Below, piece by piece: positions 10,859 through 22,364 of a stretch of DNA of 64,000 nt (position 1 is the first letter of the stretch; every line of letters starts with the position of its first letter). The notes under the pieces were generated by a model. It was not told the DNA's origin. It saw nothing but the letters and a program-made list of their open reading frames with translations, and ran no database searches. A program made the translations under genes and the position numbers. This stretch comes from Mesodorylaimus sp. YZB2_4. Its lineage: Eukaryota; Nematoda; Enoplea; Dorylaimida; Dorylaimidae. The stretch spans positions 124,001-188,000 of the forward strand of contig JASANH010001093.1 in assembly GCA_030248295.1 (NCBI GenBank), given 5' to 3'.

Positions 10859-12634
10859 TCAATAGGAATCGAAAGGCTGCGTCAACGAGTCGGGCTCAGC
10901 TTCAGCTTCCTCAGCGTCAACATTGGCCAGTTCGAAACGCGCTTGATGGCATTGCCTGGCAGTTTCTTGGCGGTGCCGTTTGCCCTCCTTCCTGAAGTTA
11001 CAAATATGACAGTTAGCCTTTTCGAAAATGCATCTCAGCAGATCTTGTTTGTGAAGGAGGGGTGAAAAAACAAAGATAATACTTACACAACGAACTGCTT
11101 CATGGTGTCGTTCGGATAGCGAACTTCAATTTCGTGGTGAATTTGTTTCTTCTGACCTCGCTCTTCGACCATTTTTTGGTACGACTCCAGCTGCTTCTTG
11201 CGCTCATCCAGTTGCTTTTTCTTCGAGATGATTTGCGATTGAAATTGCGGCGTTCTTTCAGTGCAACAATCGGCTTTCTGAAACATTATGTATCAGCTAC
11301 ACTTTAGATCCAGTAAAATAAATCCAAGACTTACGTAAAACAAGTGCATTTCTCTCGCGCGCGCGGTTTCGCTCATTATGACTTTTGATATTGATTTTCT
11401 AAAACGATCGAGTGAAGTGAAAAGAAACACAAAAAGTGCCCTGCTCTGCACGTACACTTTTTCTTTCAGCTCGTTTCCCATCTTTTTTAAAGCAGCCAAA
11501 TCCGATTCCATTTCGACTTGAGTCCCGGCCCGGATATCGCGCCACCTATAAAGTTGAGTCTATCTAGTTAGCCTCTGTGCAAAACACAAGAACCACTTAC
11601 TTATCTTCTTCATTGCATTGTTTCCCGGACGCCATTTCAGCCTTTTGAAACGTTTCTGATTACATAAAAACAAAAATTTCTCTCGTATTCTAAACGATTT
11701 CCTCCCGAATAAACATAGGTCGAGTCTACGTACCGACGAGACTTTCCTTCTCTTCCATCATTTTGGCTAATTCTTCTTCCTTCGCCTGTTTTTCCGACAA
11801 CACCATGTCTAATTCGTGGCAAAGTTGCAATGCTTTGTCTCCGTATTGTACCGCTTCTAAAATCGAGCGTGATACCGTATGTAGGATCTATCCAAATCAT
11901 TGCGCTCCATAATCCCTATTCCTTGCAATACGTACAGTATCGATAGGTAGTAGCGTTCGTTCGGGATCCCGATCCCGGTCGGGATTGGGCCTCCCGAACC
12001 CGATCCCGATCCCGAGAAAAAGTCGTCGGGATTCGGGAGAATATTGTGGAGATAAAATGCTTTTATTGCAACAGGGGGATTGGTGAATAGAGTAGAATGT
12101 CATGATCGAATAAAACTACTACTAGAAAATGCAAAAGTCCTGTTTTTTTTAAATACAATCTGTGCGCAGTTGGATATGGTATCAGCCAGCATTTTCCATT
12201 GCCTGTTCAGTCACAATGGTGGGCCATCATCAGCTGCTGCGTAAGCTGACAACATTCTGATCGGCACTGACTCACATAGTCATGGCGAGTATAATGTTTC
12301 AGAAGGGGAAATATTGAGACTGCGGCGGATGATTGAATCGATAGAGAGGAAGGAAGAGGGGGATTTGCTTGCTGATTTGTAACGGATTCTCCGCTGTTTT
12401 TGCTTGCCTGATTTTGAATTCAATGATAAATACTGCACTAAAAATTATCAAAGGAAAGGGAATCTTTGGCTTTTTATTTGATGGCTACTTGGGGTAGGTT
12501 GCAGGTGAATGAAAAACATCTCACAATCCCAATCCCGATCCCGATCCCGAACGAACGCTAATAGGTAGACCTACATGAGCCTATTGTACAGGATTACCTC
12601 GTTGTGTGTTATCCATCCATTGAAACCCAGTCAT
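10859..12634 (-). CDS. Unrecognised 230-aa coiled-coil protein
   Basis: I do not recognise this protein. Seven exons join with consistent phase: 12634-12598, 11856-11734, 11655-11601, 11545-11456, 11398-11335, 11277-11087 and 10991-10859, giving 230 aa. The start MTGFQWMDNTQRE is followed by a Glu/Lys-rich heptad-like helix to about residue 180, with a Cys pair in KADCCTE, then HHEIEVRYPNDTMKQFVV and a short acidic tail. It has no signal peptide, membrane helix or catalytic motif. The size and form resemble small kinetochore or tethering-complex coiled coils, but I found no diagnostic motif. The first intron (12597-11857) contains a complete hAT-type element. A splice acceptor about 34 nt before the ATG suggests a 5'-UTR intron. 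Confidence 0.75.
11951..12560. mobile_element. Non-autonomous hAT-type element, 610 bp
   Basis: The ends are inverted repeats: left TAGCGTTCGTTCGGGATC, right complement TAGCGTTCGTTCGGGATCGG. The inner parts are built from GATCCC units. The element is flanked by identical 8-bp copies of ATAGGTAG at 11943-11950 and 12561-12568. Eight-base target duplications are typical of hAT transposons. There is no transposase frame inside, so it is non-autonomous. It sits in the first intron of the coiled-coil gene. Confidence 0.85.
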
Positions 12635-12997
12635 TTTCGATAAGAATTTGACGTTGTCGCGAAATCAACTGAAAGCTTGATCAAGGCTACGTAAATATAA
12701 TTCGGAGCCGCAAATTTCGTTAACAGTCGGCCTACTTCCTTACAGTTGATAAATTTGAGTCTGCCGCTTTCTTGCAGACAACTCAGCTCAGACGCGGAAA
12801 ATTCAAATACTGGATCTAGTCGATGGACGAGGCTGCTAGTATTTGTGACGTGGGTTGTGTGTGTTGATCATGTTTTTACAAAACAGTTTTGTTTGAAGCA
12901 AATTTGATTTAGGTGCAGTTTTATTAGCAAATCACAGACATTGTGTCTATCGCATAAAACATGGCATCTATACGTGAATATATGAAGAGCATATACT

Positions 12998-15291
12998 TTA
13001 TCGATGAAAATTGTTTGCTGCATCTGCCTGGCCATTTCCAGTCCTAATCCTCAGCATGATATGCTCATCATGCAATCCTCGATTCTCGCATTCAGAGCAT
13101 AGATAGAAGTCCTGACATACAGTGCACTGATAGAGGATACCGCGTCGTCCCTGACCATGGCATTCGCTGCACGCTGCGATCAGGTCGACCCGGCTACCCT
13201 CGTTCGAACTTCCTTTCATAGTCTCGCTGGACTCTTCGACCACTCCACTGCTCGTCGACGTACCACTATCGACATGGTTGTTCGCTGACGTAAAGTCGGA
13301 GGTCCCATTGGATTGCCGGTGACTGCTACTAGAACGTATTTCGTGCATCCGGTCGAGGTGATCCTTGGACAAGACAGGACGTCGGCGACCTGTCAGTGGC
13401 GATGAGATCTCAGTGTCCCGAGATGCCGATGCGCTCCTGGTGGGGCGACGATGATGGCGTCGATGAGCTTGCTCTCCCTTGCGACTGATTCGAGCGTACC
13501 CAGAGGCATCAACGTCATTCGAGTTTTCAATGCGGCGGGTTGGAAGCTCTTTGGCTAAAAAGGAAAAGCAAGCTTTTGATTCAGTCTGGGTGCTCGATAG
13601 AAACTGCTCAGAGTGCAAGATGTCAAAGGTGTGGCCATGTCCGGAGAGTCAGAGCGAGACTGGATCAAAAACTTATTTGGTTCGCTCCTTTAGCAGTCCG
13701 TCCCTCCCACGAAGGAGGATATCGTTTTGCGGGTCCTGCACCAGCCAGACTCTTGTGTTGGTCACTCCACCCAGCAGCAATGACCTTGCGTAATATGTTG
13801 TTACCTGTCTGGCGGGTATCAACCGCATGATAATAATATCTGATGCTATATCTGTCGCCCTGACCACCAGCAGACAAACCACCCGTTCACAGCCATCTCA
13901 TCGTCGGATTGCGGCAGGCGAGATAAATCGGGACTTCTCAATTCAGTTTTTCATGCTAATATTTAAAGCCTGTTTTACGCACACGTGTACTTGTGTGGAG
14001 TGTCCGCTGCCAGGCCAGTCATGTTGTCATTTCTGTTTGTCACGACAGCTGCTTCTTAGTCACTGCCGGATGGTCAGTATCCCAGCATCAGACGCTATAG
14101 ATCAAACACTCAAAAACAGTGACTGCACATGGAACTCGATGACCCCAAAAGTATGTCACGAAGCTGAAACCTGGGAAGAATCACCTGGTAACAGACCCAC
14201 TGCACGGAGCCCGTCGGAGTTAAGCCAGGATTAGGTGGAAAGGCTTGTTTGGCTGCCTTGGGTATTTGGAGTGGTGCATAAGCTCGGAGAACTCCGCCAA
14301 GTGGGCTCGTTGTCAGACTAGGTATTTACATCGAAACCAGGCATGCCGTACTGTAGCTTTCGCCTATGTAAAATCTTGTCATACAACTCAAGTGCGTGTC
14401 ACGGGTTTCCCCTGATTTTTCTCAGTTTTGTAAAAAAAATCTGATTTAACGTGGACCCTCTGTAGCAGTCAATGGGCTCTTTTTTAATCTCGCCAGTTCC
14501 AATCGTTCTATCCTTTTCCAGACCCATTTATTTTCTAGAAACATGCAGTGTTATTACTCTGGCTTACCTCGAATATATATCCTGAGTGTGTTATCGTTGG
14601 TGCTGCTGATAGCGACGCGCAATTCGTCATCACTGGAGAACACAACGTAATCACCGTCGTCATCTGAAAAAGGCATAGGTGAGGGTGTTATGACTGAGTA
14701 GGCTCTGCTCCAACTGCTTCACATCTCTATTTTCCCATGTTACCCATAGATGTGTCTAGGACTAATCAACAGCTTGGTGGGGTGTGCAATCGACCGGGAC
14801 ACGTACACGCTTTAGTGTGATATATGCCTCAACATTCCCAATGCTATTAGCAGGCACCGACGAACCCTTGTTGCCTTTGTGGGGAAGCTATGGACGGCTA
14901 GGCTCGTTCAGGTCTACATGCTCACGCGAGCACAACGCCTAATACGGGCAGACACCTGGAAACGCTAATCGTGCACGGGTCTGATCCCTTACGAAGTGGT
15001 CAACAAGCCAACACTCGTGGACAACCTCTCCGTACCTTTCCAACACAAATGCATGTCATGTAAGTTCAATCCATTAAAAACTTGTCGAATTCTTTCAACC
15101 AAGGCTTGAAAAATCCCGGCGGTTGCACCGGAACGTGTTTTCGTATGCTGCTCTGGACGAAATACAAAACGGCGAATCTCGACGGTAGATGCCGTCGGAT
15201 GGCCGAAATAAACCTTCACTGAAACTGGCATATCTTCGTTGCACATTGAACGCCTACGGTCAGAAAGAGACATGGTAGCTGGGATGGCCAA
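12998..15291 (-). CDS. SQSTM1: SQSTM1/p62-like PB1-ZZ protein lacking UBA
   Basis: Three exons join in frame: 15291-15036 (an alternative start at 15273 gives the N-terminus MSLSDRRRS), 14663-14568 and 13554-12998. The product is 296 or 302 aa. An N-terminal PB1 domain starts VKVYFGHPTASTVEIRRFVF. It carries the basic Lys and the acidic OPCA motif DDDGDYVVFSSDDELRVA, both as in p62. A basic, Ser-rich linker of about 120 residues leads to a ZZ zinc finger with CSECHG, YQCTVCQDFYLCSECENRG and LHDEHIML, which resembles the p62 ZZ. The stop follows 16 residues later, so the LC3-interacting and UBA regions of p62 are absent. p62 carries ubiquitinated cargo and signalling kinases. This form could self-assemble and bind N-degrons but has no visible ubiquitin-binding domain. 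The second intron is about 1 kb. Confidence 0.82.
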
Positions 15292-17455
15292 CAGTAGGGG
15301 TCAGCAATGATAAACTGGGTAATTCAGGCTGGAGCTAAATGGTTTTCTTGTCAAGATCAAATCAATTTTTCAATTTTCCAAAGAAAGAAATACCCGAGTC
15401 ATTGACTTACTTTTTTGCACTTGGTTATGCTCTCACGAAATTGAGATTCTAGAAGGCAAATGAGAATCGATTCGTCAGAGAATCTCCACCACCCACTCCA
15501 ACCCCGCAGTCCTATTTCGCTATCCAGTCAGGCATCTAAAAATGCGTAAAACATTCTAAGTTTCGACCTTTCGTCTTCACAGAGACTAGTCGGGGCTACG
15601 AAAAGACGGGAGTAGGACCTAGTCGAACTAAGGACTGCCCTCCGAAAACGACGTCATAGCTAGAGGCGCTAATGGAATGTGCACCAATAAAGTCTGGAAA
15701 ATCTGCGTGAGAAAAGAAATGAGATGGAGGGGAGCAAGAGCTGCTAAGTGGGCAGATTATAATTAGGATAAATCGTGAATAGACATAGCAATGGGAAACG
15801 AATTCTAGAAACCATATAAGGACATCAAACTGCTTGTTTGTGCCGTTTCTCGTCCGAGATGGCCGAAACAGGATTAGTGCAAATGCGGACAAGGTCTTTA
15901 GCCCTAATTCTTATTTAAAGAATGATAAAACCGTGAAAGAGCTTGTCCCGTGCCAAGCGAGCGAGTGGTACATACTCGGATGGGACTATGCGCATTATGC
16001 ACAATCAAGGAGCTAGCGCGCTGAACGGCGTCACTATGGCCAATAGAGGAGGCTTGCTCGGAGTGAGCATCTCGAAGCCTGTTGGACGTCTTCTCGCCCT
16101 TCGATCCATATTCGTATATGCTTGGTGGCGGGAAGTAAATAACATTCAATTTAGGCCTGGGAGATTGATTTCGCATTTCCAACTTAATAAACAGCCTTCC
16201 CTTGTATCCCTCACGTGGCCAGCATTTCATTGGACTCAACACGTTTTCACGCTCGATAAAATGGAAATAGGCTTAGAGAAGAATGGGCTATTTGCCAGCT
16301 CTCAGAGCGAGAAGGTGTCTAGGGCGCAGAATCAGGAGCGAGTCCAGGCGTAGCGCCAAGTTGATAGTGTCAATGGATACTGTAATTGGCCAGTTACTGA
16401 TCTGGCGTCGGCCCCTTCGGCCATTGAACATATGCTTTAGCTTATGAAGTAACAATGCAACTTTGCATCGTGTGCCCTGCGTCAAACTGCTCCCCTGTGC
16501 GTCATTGCCTACCGTTGCATAGCACTGACCTAAGACTGTCTAGTCATCCCAGAGCTGCTTTTGTCCGTCATTTCTGGGGCTATTCATGGAGAACGAAATT
16601 GGAACCAAAGCTATATAGACCCATGTTTTGGTTCCTGTCGCGTCGTCCTAGTGTGCTAGTCTATAGGTCGCATTTTGCATGCTGCCGTCAAATGGCTGAG
16701 TTACTCAGAAGTTATTCATTCGGAACAATGGACCATTCTTCTCTTCGCACTTTGCTTCATCCACAGTAAAATCAGGGTTTCTGTCGGGCGCCTCAGAGTG
16801 CAGCTGCCCCCGCTAGCACACTGCACATAGGTAAAGCTTCAGGCATAATCCTCAGCGATTTGGACTTCGCGTCTCCAAGCATCAGCGCAATCGTGGCGTA
16901 ATTTATAACTGCGCGCTTTGGGGAAAAAGCGAAATAAAACTATCTCAATCCGAAAAAATCATCCAACGAAGTGCAGCCCTTAATTTCGAGTAGATAGTTA
17001 TGTAGTTGCTTGGAGATGCAAATATGGGGAAAGGCAAAACTTGAAGTCGAGCAATGTGCATCACTGCAACCGATCATCATTTGGGAGCAAGCTTAAATTG
17101 ACTGAACTTTGACCGACAGGAAAATTGATGACGGGAATTTAAATTTTGAGCAACGCGAAGTAGTACGGCAGCTGCATCGCTCCATGGGATTACGGTACAG
17201 AATGGGGTAAGAATGTAGTAAGAACTTTCCTCGCACTGCAAGCTACCAAAAAAGGTGCTCCAGAGGTTCCCCACAATCCAGAATGGGTTCGAGCATTAGC
17301 AGAATGGGCCTAGTTTGTCGGTGTGCATTGTACAGTCATGGCTCTTCTGCATCATACCGATGATGCTTTTACTCAGCTGCCACAGTCGATTTGTGCAAGT
17401 GTCGTGGCGGTCGGTCGGCTGTGACGCGAGCCTCTGAGCATCGAGTGCGAGAAAA
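15292..17455. other. Intergenic region, no supported gene
   Basis: This gap separates the divergent SQSTM1-like gene (-) and the FHA-RING-B-box gene (+). I see only short frames without splice context or recognisable motifs. A small segment near 16875-16915 (CAAGCATCAGCGCA) recurs near 43688-43740 in the PAQR intron, so old repeat debris is likely. Promoters of both flanking genes must lie here. Confidence 0.5.
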
Positions 17456-19062
17456 ATGGACGTTGCGTTCAAAGGATGGGCTCAACTGGTGCCGCTGGGC
17501 GATGGAATCGAAGAAGGTCCTCTCTCGCCGCTGATGTTCCCGCTGGACAAGGAGAAGCGCTACATGATCGGAAGCAAGTGAGTGAGCACTTTCCGGCGAC
17601 TTTCATGGTTTTTATGAAAATCGTTTCGAGTTCTCAGCGACTCGGACTCGATCAGCTTGCTCCTTCCGGGCGCCGACGCTGAAGGATCGAAACTGTCAAT
17701 CGAGGCTGGTCTGATCGTGACGGATAAAGGGGAGGTGAGCACAGATCCTCGAGTGCGTTCTTTCCATTCATCTTCGACTACTAATGAGCCTTTCAGGTGT
17801 TTTTGGACCAGCCGGAAGGGAACAGCGAGAGCGTCACCATCAACGGCGTCCCTATTCGAAAGACAGTGCGAGGCCCGTTGGCGTTCGATACGACGATAGG
17901 CTTCGGCCCGTGGCTCTACTTGTTCACGCCATCCAAAGGTTCGTTGACTTCAGTTGGACCACGACCCAACTGGTTGGAGCTGGAAGGGACGAACCTCTTT
18001 TAGGCCCGTTCACTGACCAGAACCTCGCGAAAATGATGGAAGTGTTTCGCTGTCATGTGTGCAAGACCAGTGTCGAGGCGACGTACATCCTGGCCTGTGG
18101 TCACAACCTCTGCACCCGTTGTCGCCGAGAAGCAGTATCGCAACCGACGCCCGGTCTCTTCTTGCGTCGACGCCCGACCGACCCGACTCAGTCTCAAGAA
18201 ACGAATCCGGCGACGCGATCCCAAATCCAGCCAGGCGGACGTGGCGGCATTCAGACGGTCATCCAGTGCAGCACTTGTCAGACTCGTGTCAGGCCAGCCG
18301 TCGCATCGTCGGCTATTTTGTCAGCTACAGTGAGTTGGGTAAGAAATTGTGGCCACGCGATCTTTGATTTTATCGTTTGTTGCAGACATCGAAGCTGGCG
18401 GTCGAGTTTGACGGAGTGGACGGCTGGCGACCGTTGTGCGATGGATGCCAGAACGGGCGTGGTCTGATCAATGCGAGAGACTACGACTTCTGCGAGACGT
18501 GCCAGCAAATGCTCTGCGCTATCTGCCTTCTTCAAGGGCATCGGGCCCACAAACTGAAAGCACGCCTGGAACGGCAGAGGGATCTGGACCGTGTCGATCA
18601 AAAGCTGGAAGCGATGAGTAGGAAGCTGGCAGTCTTGGAAAAAGAGCAGGCGGTAAGTGGTTCAAGAAGCATCATTTTTTGTCCCTGAATTTCCAAACTT
18701 TCCAGGAAATTTCGTCGTCGTCGGATGTGACGAATATTCTGAACGCGGGTCACTGCCAAGGGAATGCCATGATCCAAGAACTGCACTCGATCGGACAGAA
18801 TCTGATGCAATGCCGACAGCAGCTCGCCCTCATCAAGCGGCGGAAACGGGCCTTGGCGCGCGGCTGGGACGAAACGAGCGAAGAAATGATGGCCACATTC
18901 CAGGGACTCGCTGATCGGGTTCAAGAATTGCAACGGCGCGTCGAGCGACTGCGAAACTGCGAGGTCTCGTTGACGTTAAGCACCATCTGGAGCTCGGACG
19001 AAGAAAGCACTGCCATGTCCGCAACCTCATCGACCAACGGATCGTGGGTCGTGGAAGAGTGA
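17456..19062 (+). CDS. FHA-like, RING, B-box, coiled-coil protein (TRIM-like)
   Basis: Six exons join in frame: 17456-17577, 17638-17734, 17797-17938, 18004-18329 (or 18338), 18386-18652 and 18706-19062, giving about 436 aa. Residues about 30-120 look like an FHA beta-sandwich of the kinesin-3 type: RYMIGSNDSDSISLLL, then GEVFLDQPEGNS, then VTINGVPIRKT. A C3HC4 RING follows (CHVCKTSVEATYILACGHNL, then CTRC and, after a long insert, CSTC). Next is a B-box 2-like finger (CDGC, then CETCQQMLCAICLLQGHRAH), a coiled coil and an acidic Ser-rich tail. RING plus B-box plus coiled coil is the TRIM layout of ubiquitin ligases. An FHA fold in front is unusual. Canonical FHA phosphate-binding Arg and His are not obvious. 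A poly(A) signal lies at 19160-19165. Confidence 0.85.
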
Positions 19063-19773
19063 TCTGTCTGCTATGAGCGAAAATGTTGGATCGTAGGTGA
19101 TTCGTGTCGAGGAATCAATGAACTCCCTCTCGCATTTGAAGTTCCTTTCTTTGCAGAGGAATAAACTTGAGTACCTAGCAGTTCTGTTGGGGATTAGGAG
19201 TAGAATGCAGGATGTGTTTTTGATCCTTTGACCCAAGAACGGGAAGCCAGAACAACTAGTTTTGTCCCACCAATGATTGTGGCGATTGCTAAAGGGGCCC
19301 TGAAAATTGGCATTCAAAGGGAGGCACTTTATGCTCCATTTCAAGCTGGAGAATACAGTTTACTGTATTTGTTCTTGACGTTATGCGGTGGCCTCTGACA
19401 TCTAAATGGACTATCGGACCATACAGGCCAATGAATGATGTATTGCATCAGCGACTTTGCCTCGTTGCGCGAATTAGAGGGAAATCACCTGGAGTTTGTA
19501 TGGGGAATGAATGGATTGGCGTCACTGAAGTACATTATCAGAGCTAACACATCTTCCCTCCGCTCAAAGGCATGTATATTTTCGACACTGAACAACTTTA
19601 ATTTATTATTGACAGGTTGTAATAATCCACTGCTTGGTGTTGTGCAGCCCAAGAAGTCGGCTAGGTAGCTGCGAACAATACGTTGAAAAATCACTCTGTG
19701 AAGCAAACAATTGACCGAAAGCGTAGTGATTTGTCTCCTGTACAAAGCATGAAAGATTCTTTTTACAGACAAG

Positions 19774-19820
19774 CTGATATCCTGTCAGCAAACAAGCAGC
19801 GTTTCCTGACAGGATATCAG
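19774..19820. repeat. Perfect 15-bp hairpin with 17-nt loop
   Basis: CTGATATCCTGTCAG at 19774-19788 is followed after 17 nt by its exact reverse complement CTGACAGGATATCAG at 19806-19820. It lies between two convergent genes. It could be a small-RNA hairpin, a transposon end pair or a chance palindrome. Pairing stops immediately outside the arms. Confidence 0.8.
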
Positions 19821-19999
19821 GAGCAAATGCTGTGCAAATGAGAAAAAACGTTCTCAACTTAAACTTATGGCTATCTGACTGCGTAGCTCCAAATCGTACG
19901 AGTAAGGTATTCAAACATTCACCTCAGATTGCAAGCTCAAACACGATTCAGCGCCATAGAACAAGCAACAGAACTGAACCATCATTAATTGCGACCACA

Positions 20000-21711
20000 T
20001 CATTTGCTCATGGCATCCAACTCAGCAGCCAGCTTTGCGAACTTTGGGCGAAGAGCTGGATCTTTCTGGCAGCACTGCTTCACAAGGTCGTAAACAGGAG
20101 GTGGCATCGAAGGCGGCTTATCTGGACCGCGACCCGCCAAGATGCGCTTTCGCACATCCTTCTCATCCATGTCTGAAACACAAGGAAATGTGGGAGCCAG
20201 GTGGGCCTCCGCTATATCAAAATATACCTCCCCACGGATCCTCTCCATCGTAGAAAATTTCGACTACAGTCACTCCGAAGGCCCACACGTCGGTCTCGGC
20301 TAATCGTAAAAGCTAATCTTAGTTTTAGGTTAGGTGGCATGAGAGAGAAAGTAGCATACTTGAGAAAACCGTATCGAATCCTTCAGGCGCCAACCACCTA
20401 GTTGCAATGTACGTCTCGTCTGAAACCAATTGCTTGTGTAATATATCGCCCCAAATGTAAGAGCAGCAGCTTACGTTTCATCCTGTAGACGTAATCTTTG
20501 TTCAGAGTGCGCGTCAGTCCGAAGTCAGCCACTTTGACGACGCTGGAAAACGGCGACTCTGATTTTACGTCGATCAGGACATTCCTGGCTGCCAGATCAC
20601 GGTGCACCAATCGCTTGCTCGCCAGGTAAGCCATTCCACGTGCGATCTGTCAAAGGAAACCAATGCAGTACGAGTATGAACTAACGTAGCCAGGTACATA
20701 CCTGAGCGCAGATGTCGATAAGAGAGGAGTCGTGCAAGGACGGTTTCCGCAGTTGTCTTCTCTTCTTGAGGTAATCTTGGAGCGATCCGTCTTTGACAAA
20801 TTCTGTGACCAGCAGGTACGGCTCGTTTGTACTGACCACGCCGAACAGCCTGACCACGTTTTCGTGTCGGAGATCCTTCATCGTGCCCGCCTCGTTAAGC
20901 AGCAGCTTCTTGTCGTTCAAGGTGAGTTCCTTCAGGTGTTTGACAACGACGACGAGCTCGTTGCCATCCGGGTGATGCCATACGGCTAAGAGAAGGAGCA
21001 AATTACGCAATTTCGCACGCACGCCTTGCATTCGCGCCTACCCGACTGCACTTCTCCAAAACGGCCTGCACCCAGCGTGTCTTTCGTCGTCAGCTGACTT
21101 CGAGGAATCTCGCGCCATCGATCGCGCATGTCCTCGGGCAACGGCCGTTTGGGGGGCGGGAGGTTGGAAAAGCTGAATAAAACTTTTTCATCAGAGTCAG
21201 GAAGAGAAAAGCCTTTTTCTACTCTTCGGGCGTCTCCGTTCCTTCTTTGATCAAGTATTCTGCTGGTACGTAGCCCCGAGTTCCGTGCAGCTTTGCCTGA
21301 CGAACGAACAGAAAGTTGTCGGGTCTAAAAAGGAATGCGCGAGCAGAAGGTACTTTCCGTAAACGTTATAGCTACTAGAAGCTACTCTGTGCTCAAGAAT
21401 TCGACTCGATCTCCCTTTTTCATTGGCAGTTCGGCTGGACTGCCGGGCTCGTAATCGTATAGTGCCACATATACGACAACTATAAAAACAATGCGACATT
21501 GATCATAGACTATCCTATGTACACGCACCTTACCTTCGTCCTTGTCCTCGTCTTGCTTTGCTGATCGTGCCAGTCGCACCGATTGCGACATTGAGCGTCG
21601 ATGCTGCTGGTGACGATGGCGACGACGACGGTGATGATCGTCCCTGTGGTGCTCGTAATCCCGATCACGACGGTGGCCTTTTTCTTTCTGGTCAGACTGG
21701 CAGCAACCCAT
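20000..21711 (-). CDS. SH3-containing protein tyrosine kinase without SH2
   Basis: Nine exons join in frame: 21711-21534, 21479-21386, 21324-21223, 21172-21042, 20985-20702, 20646-20475, 20419-20360, 20299-20228 and 20172-20000, giving 421 aa. MGCCQS fits N-myristoylation with adjacent palmitoylatable Cys, so membrane attachment is likely. A His/Arg-rich linker leads to an SH3 domain ([20 protein letters not shown] to GYVPAEYLI), in which the usual Trp pair is replaced. A Pro-rich linker follows, then the kinase domain. Its glycine loop is LGAGRFGEV, the catalytic Lys is in VVVVKHLKE, the loop is HRDLAARN and the DFG segment is [10 protein letters not shown]. Src, Abl and Csk kinases have SH2 between SH3 and kinase; here about 20 residues separate the two domains. 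There is no C-terminal regulatory tyrosine tail. Confidence 0.9.
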
Positions 21712-22244
21712 TCTTCACAAGGACACAACCGACCGACAGCTCTATGCGCTCAAAGTCTGACGATGGGCCTCGGTACGGCCGAACAGTAGTTACATTGATG
21801 ACATTGTAAACACTTGCTCTGTTGTTGTTACTCAGAGACTTTGGTTGGTTTCTATCCCCGCTCTTGACCCATTTGGTCATCGCTGCCAGCTAGTAGTGAT
21901 ACTCCAGACACCTGCGTTCAAAAATTGTTCTTTTCCGTTGGTAAAGTAGCACTGTCAACCGTCTAGTTTGCGCCATCCAGATATTCCCTCTAAAACTGCA
22001 CTGCACTTATCATGCGGAATTGCCAGTGTTTGAGTTATGGCGCCTCCGTACCACAGAGCGTATTCTCAGAGCCAAGCAGGTTCAGTCCGACGGAAACCAA
22101 ACGATGGCCGATGGTAGTGGACCAAGTGGGCGTAGTGATCATGATCGTCGAGACAAGAAACGAAATGAAAATCGCAGCCACCAGGTCTGCAGCTGTAACC
22201 ACATCTCACTCAGGCTGATGTGAGAGACCGAAGTCTCAGAGACA

Positions 22245-22350
22245 AAAAACTCCACCGGAAAAAGGCAAGTCTCTCGACTGTATCTGCCGCTGAGACATCA
22301 ACCGAAATGGTTGACGTTACCCAGCCAACAAGGTCGTGGGCTAACTTGGA
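22245..22350 (+). repeat. Palindromic repeat family, partial copy
   Basis: The run GGCAAGTCTCTCGACTGTAT, then GAGACATCAACC and GGTTGACGTTACCCAGCC, resembles the centre of the repeats at 31866, 36816 and 37015. Outer parts are missing. It lies directly upstream of the kinase pseudogene fragment. Confidence 0.55.
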
Positions 22351-22364
22351 AGTGCTCTTTTTAA

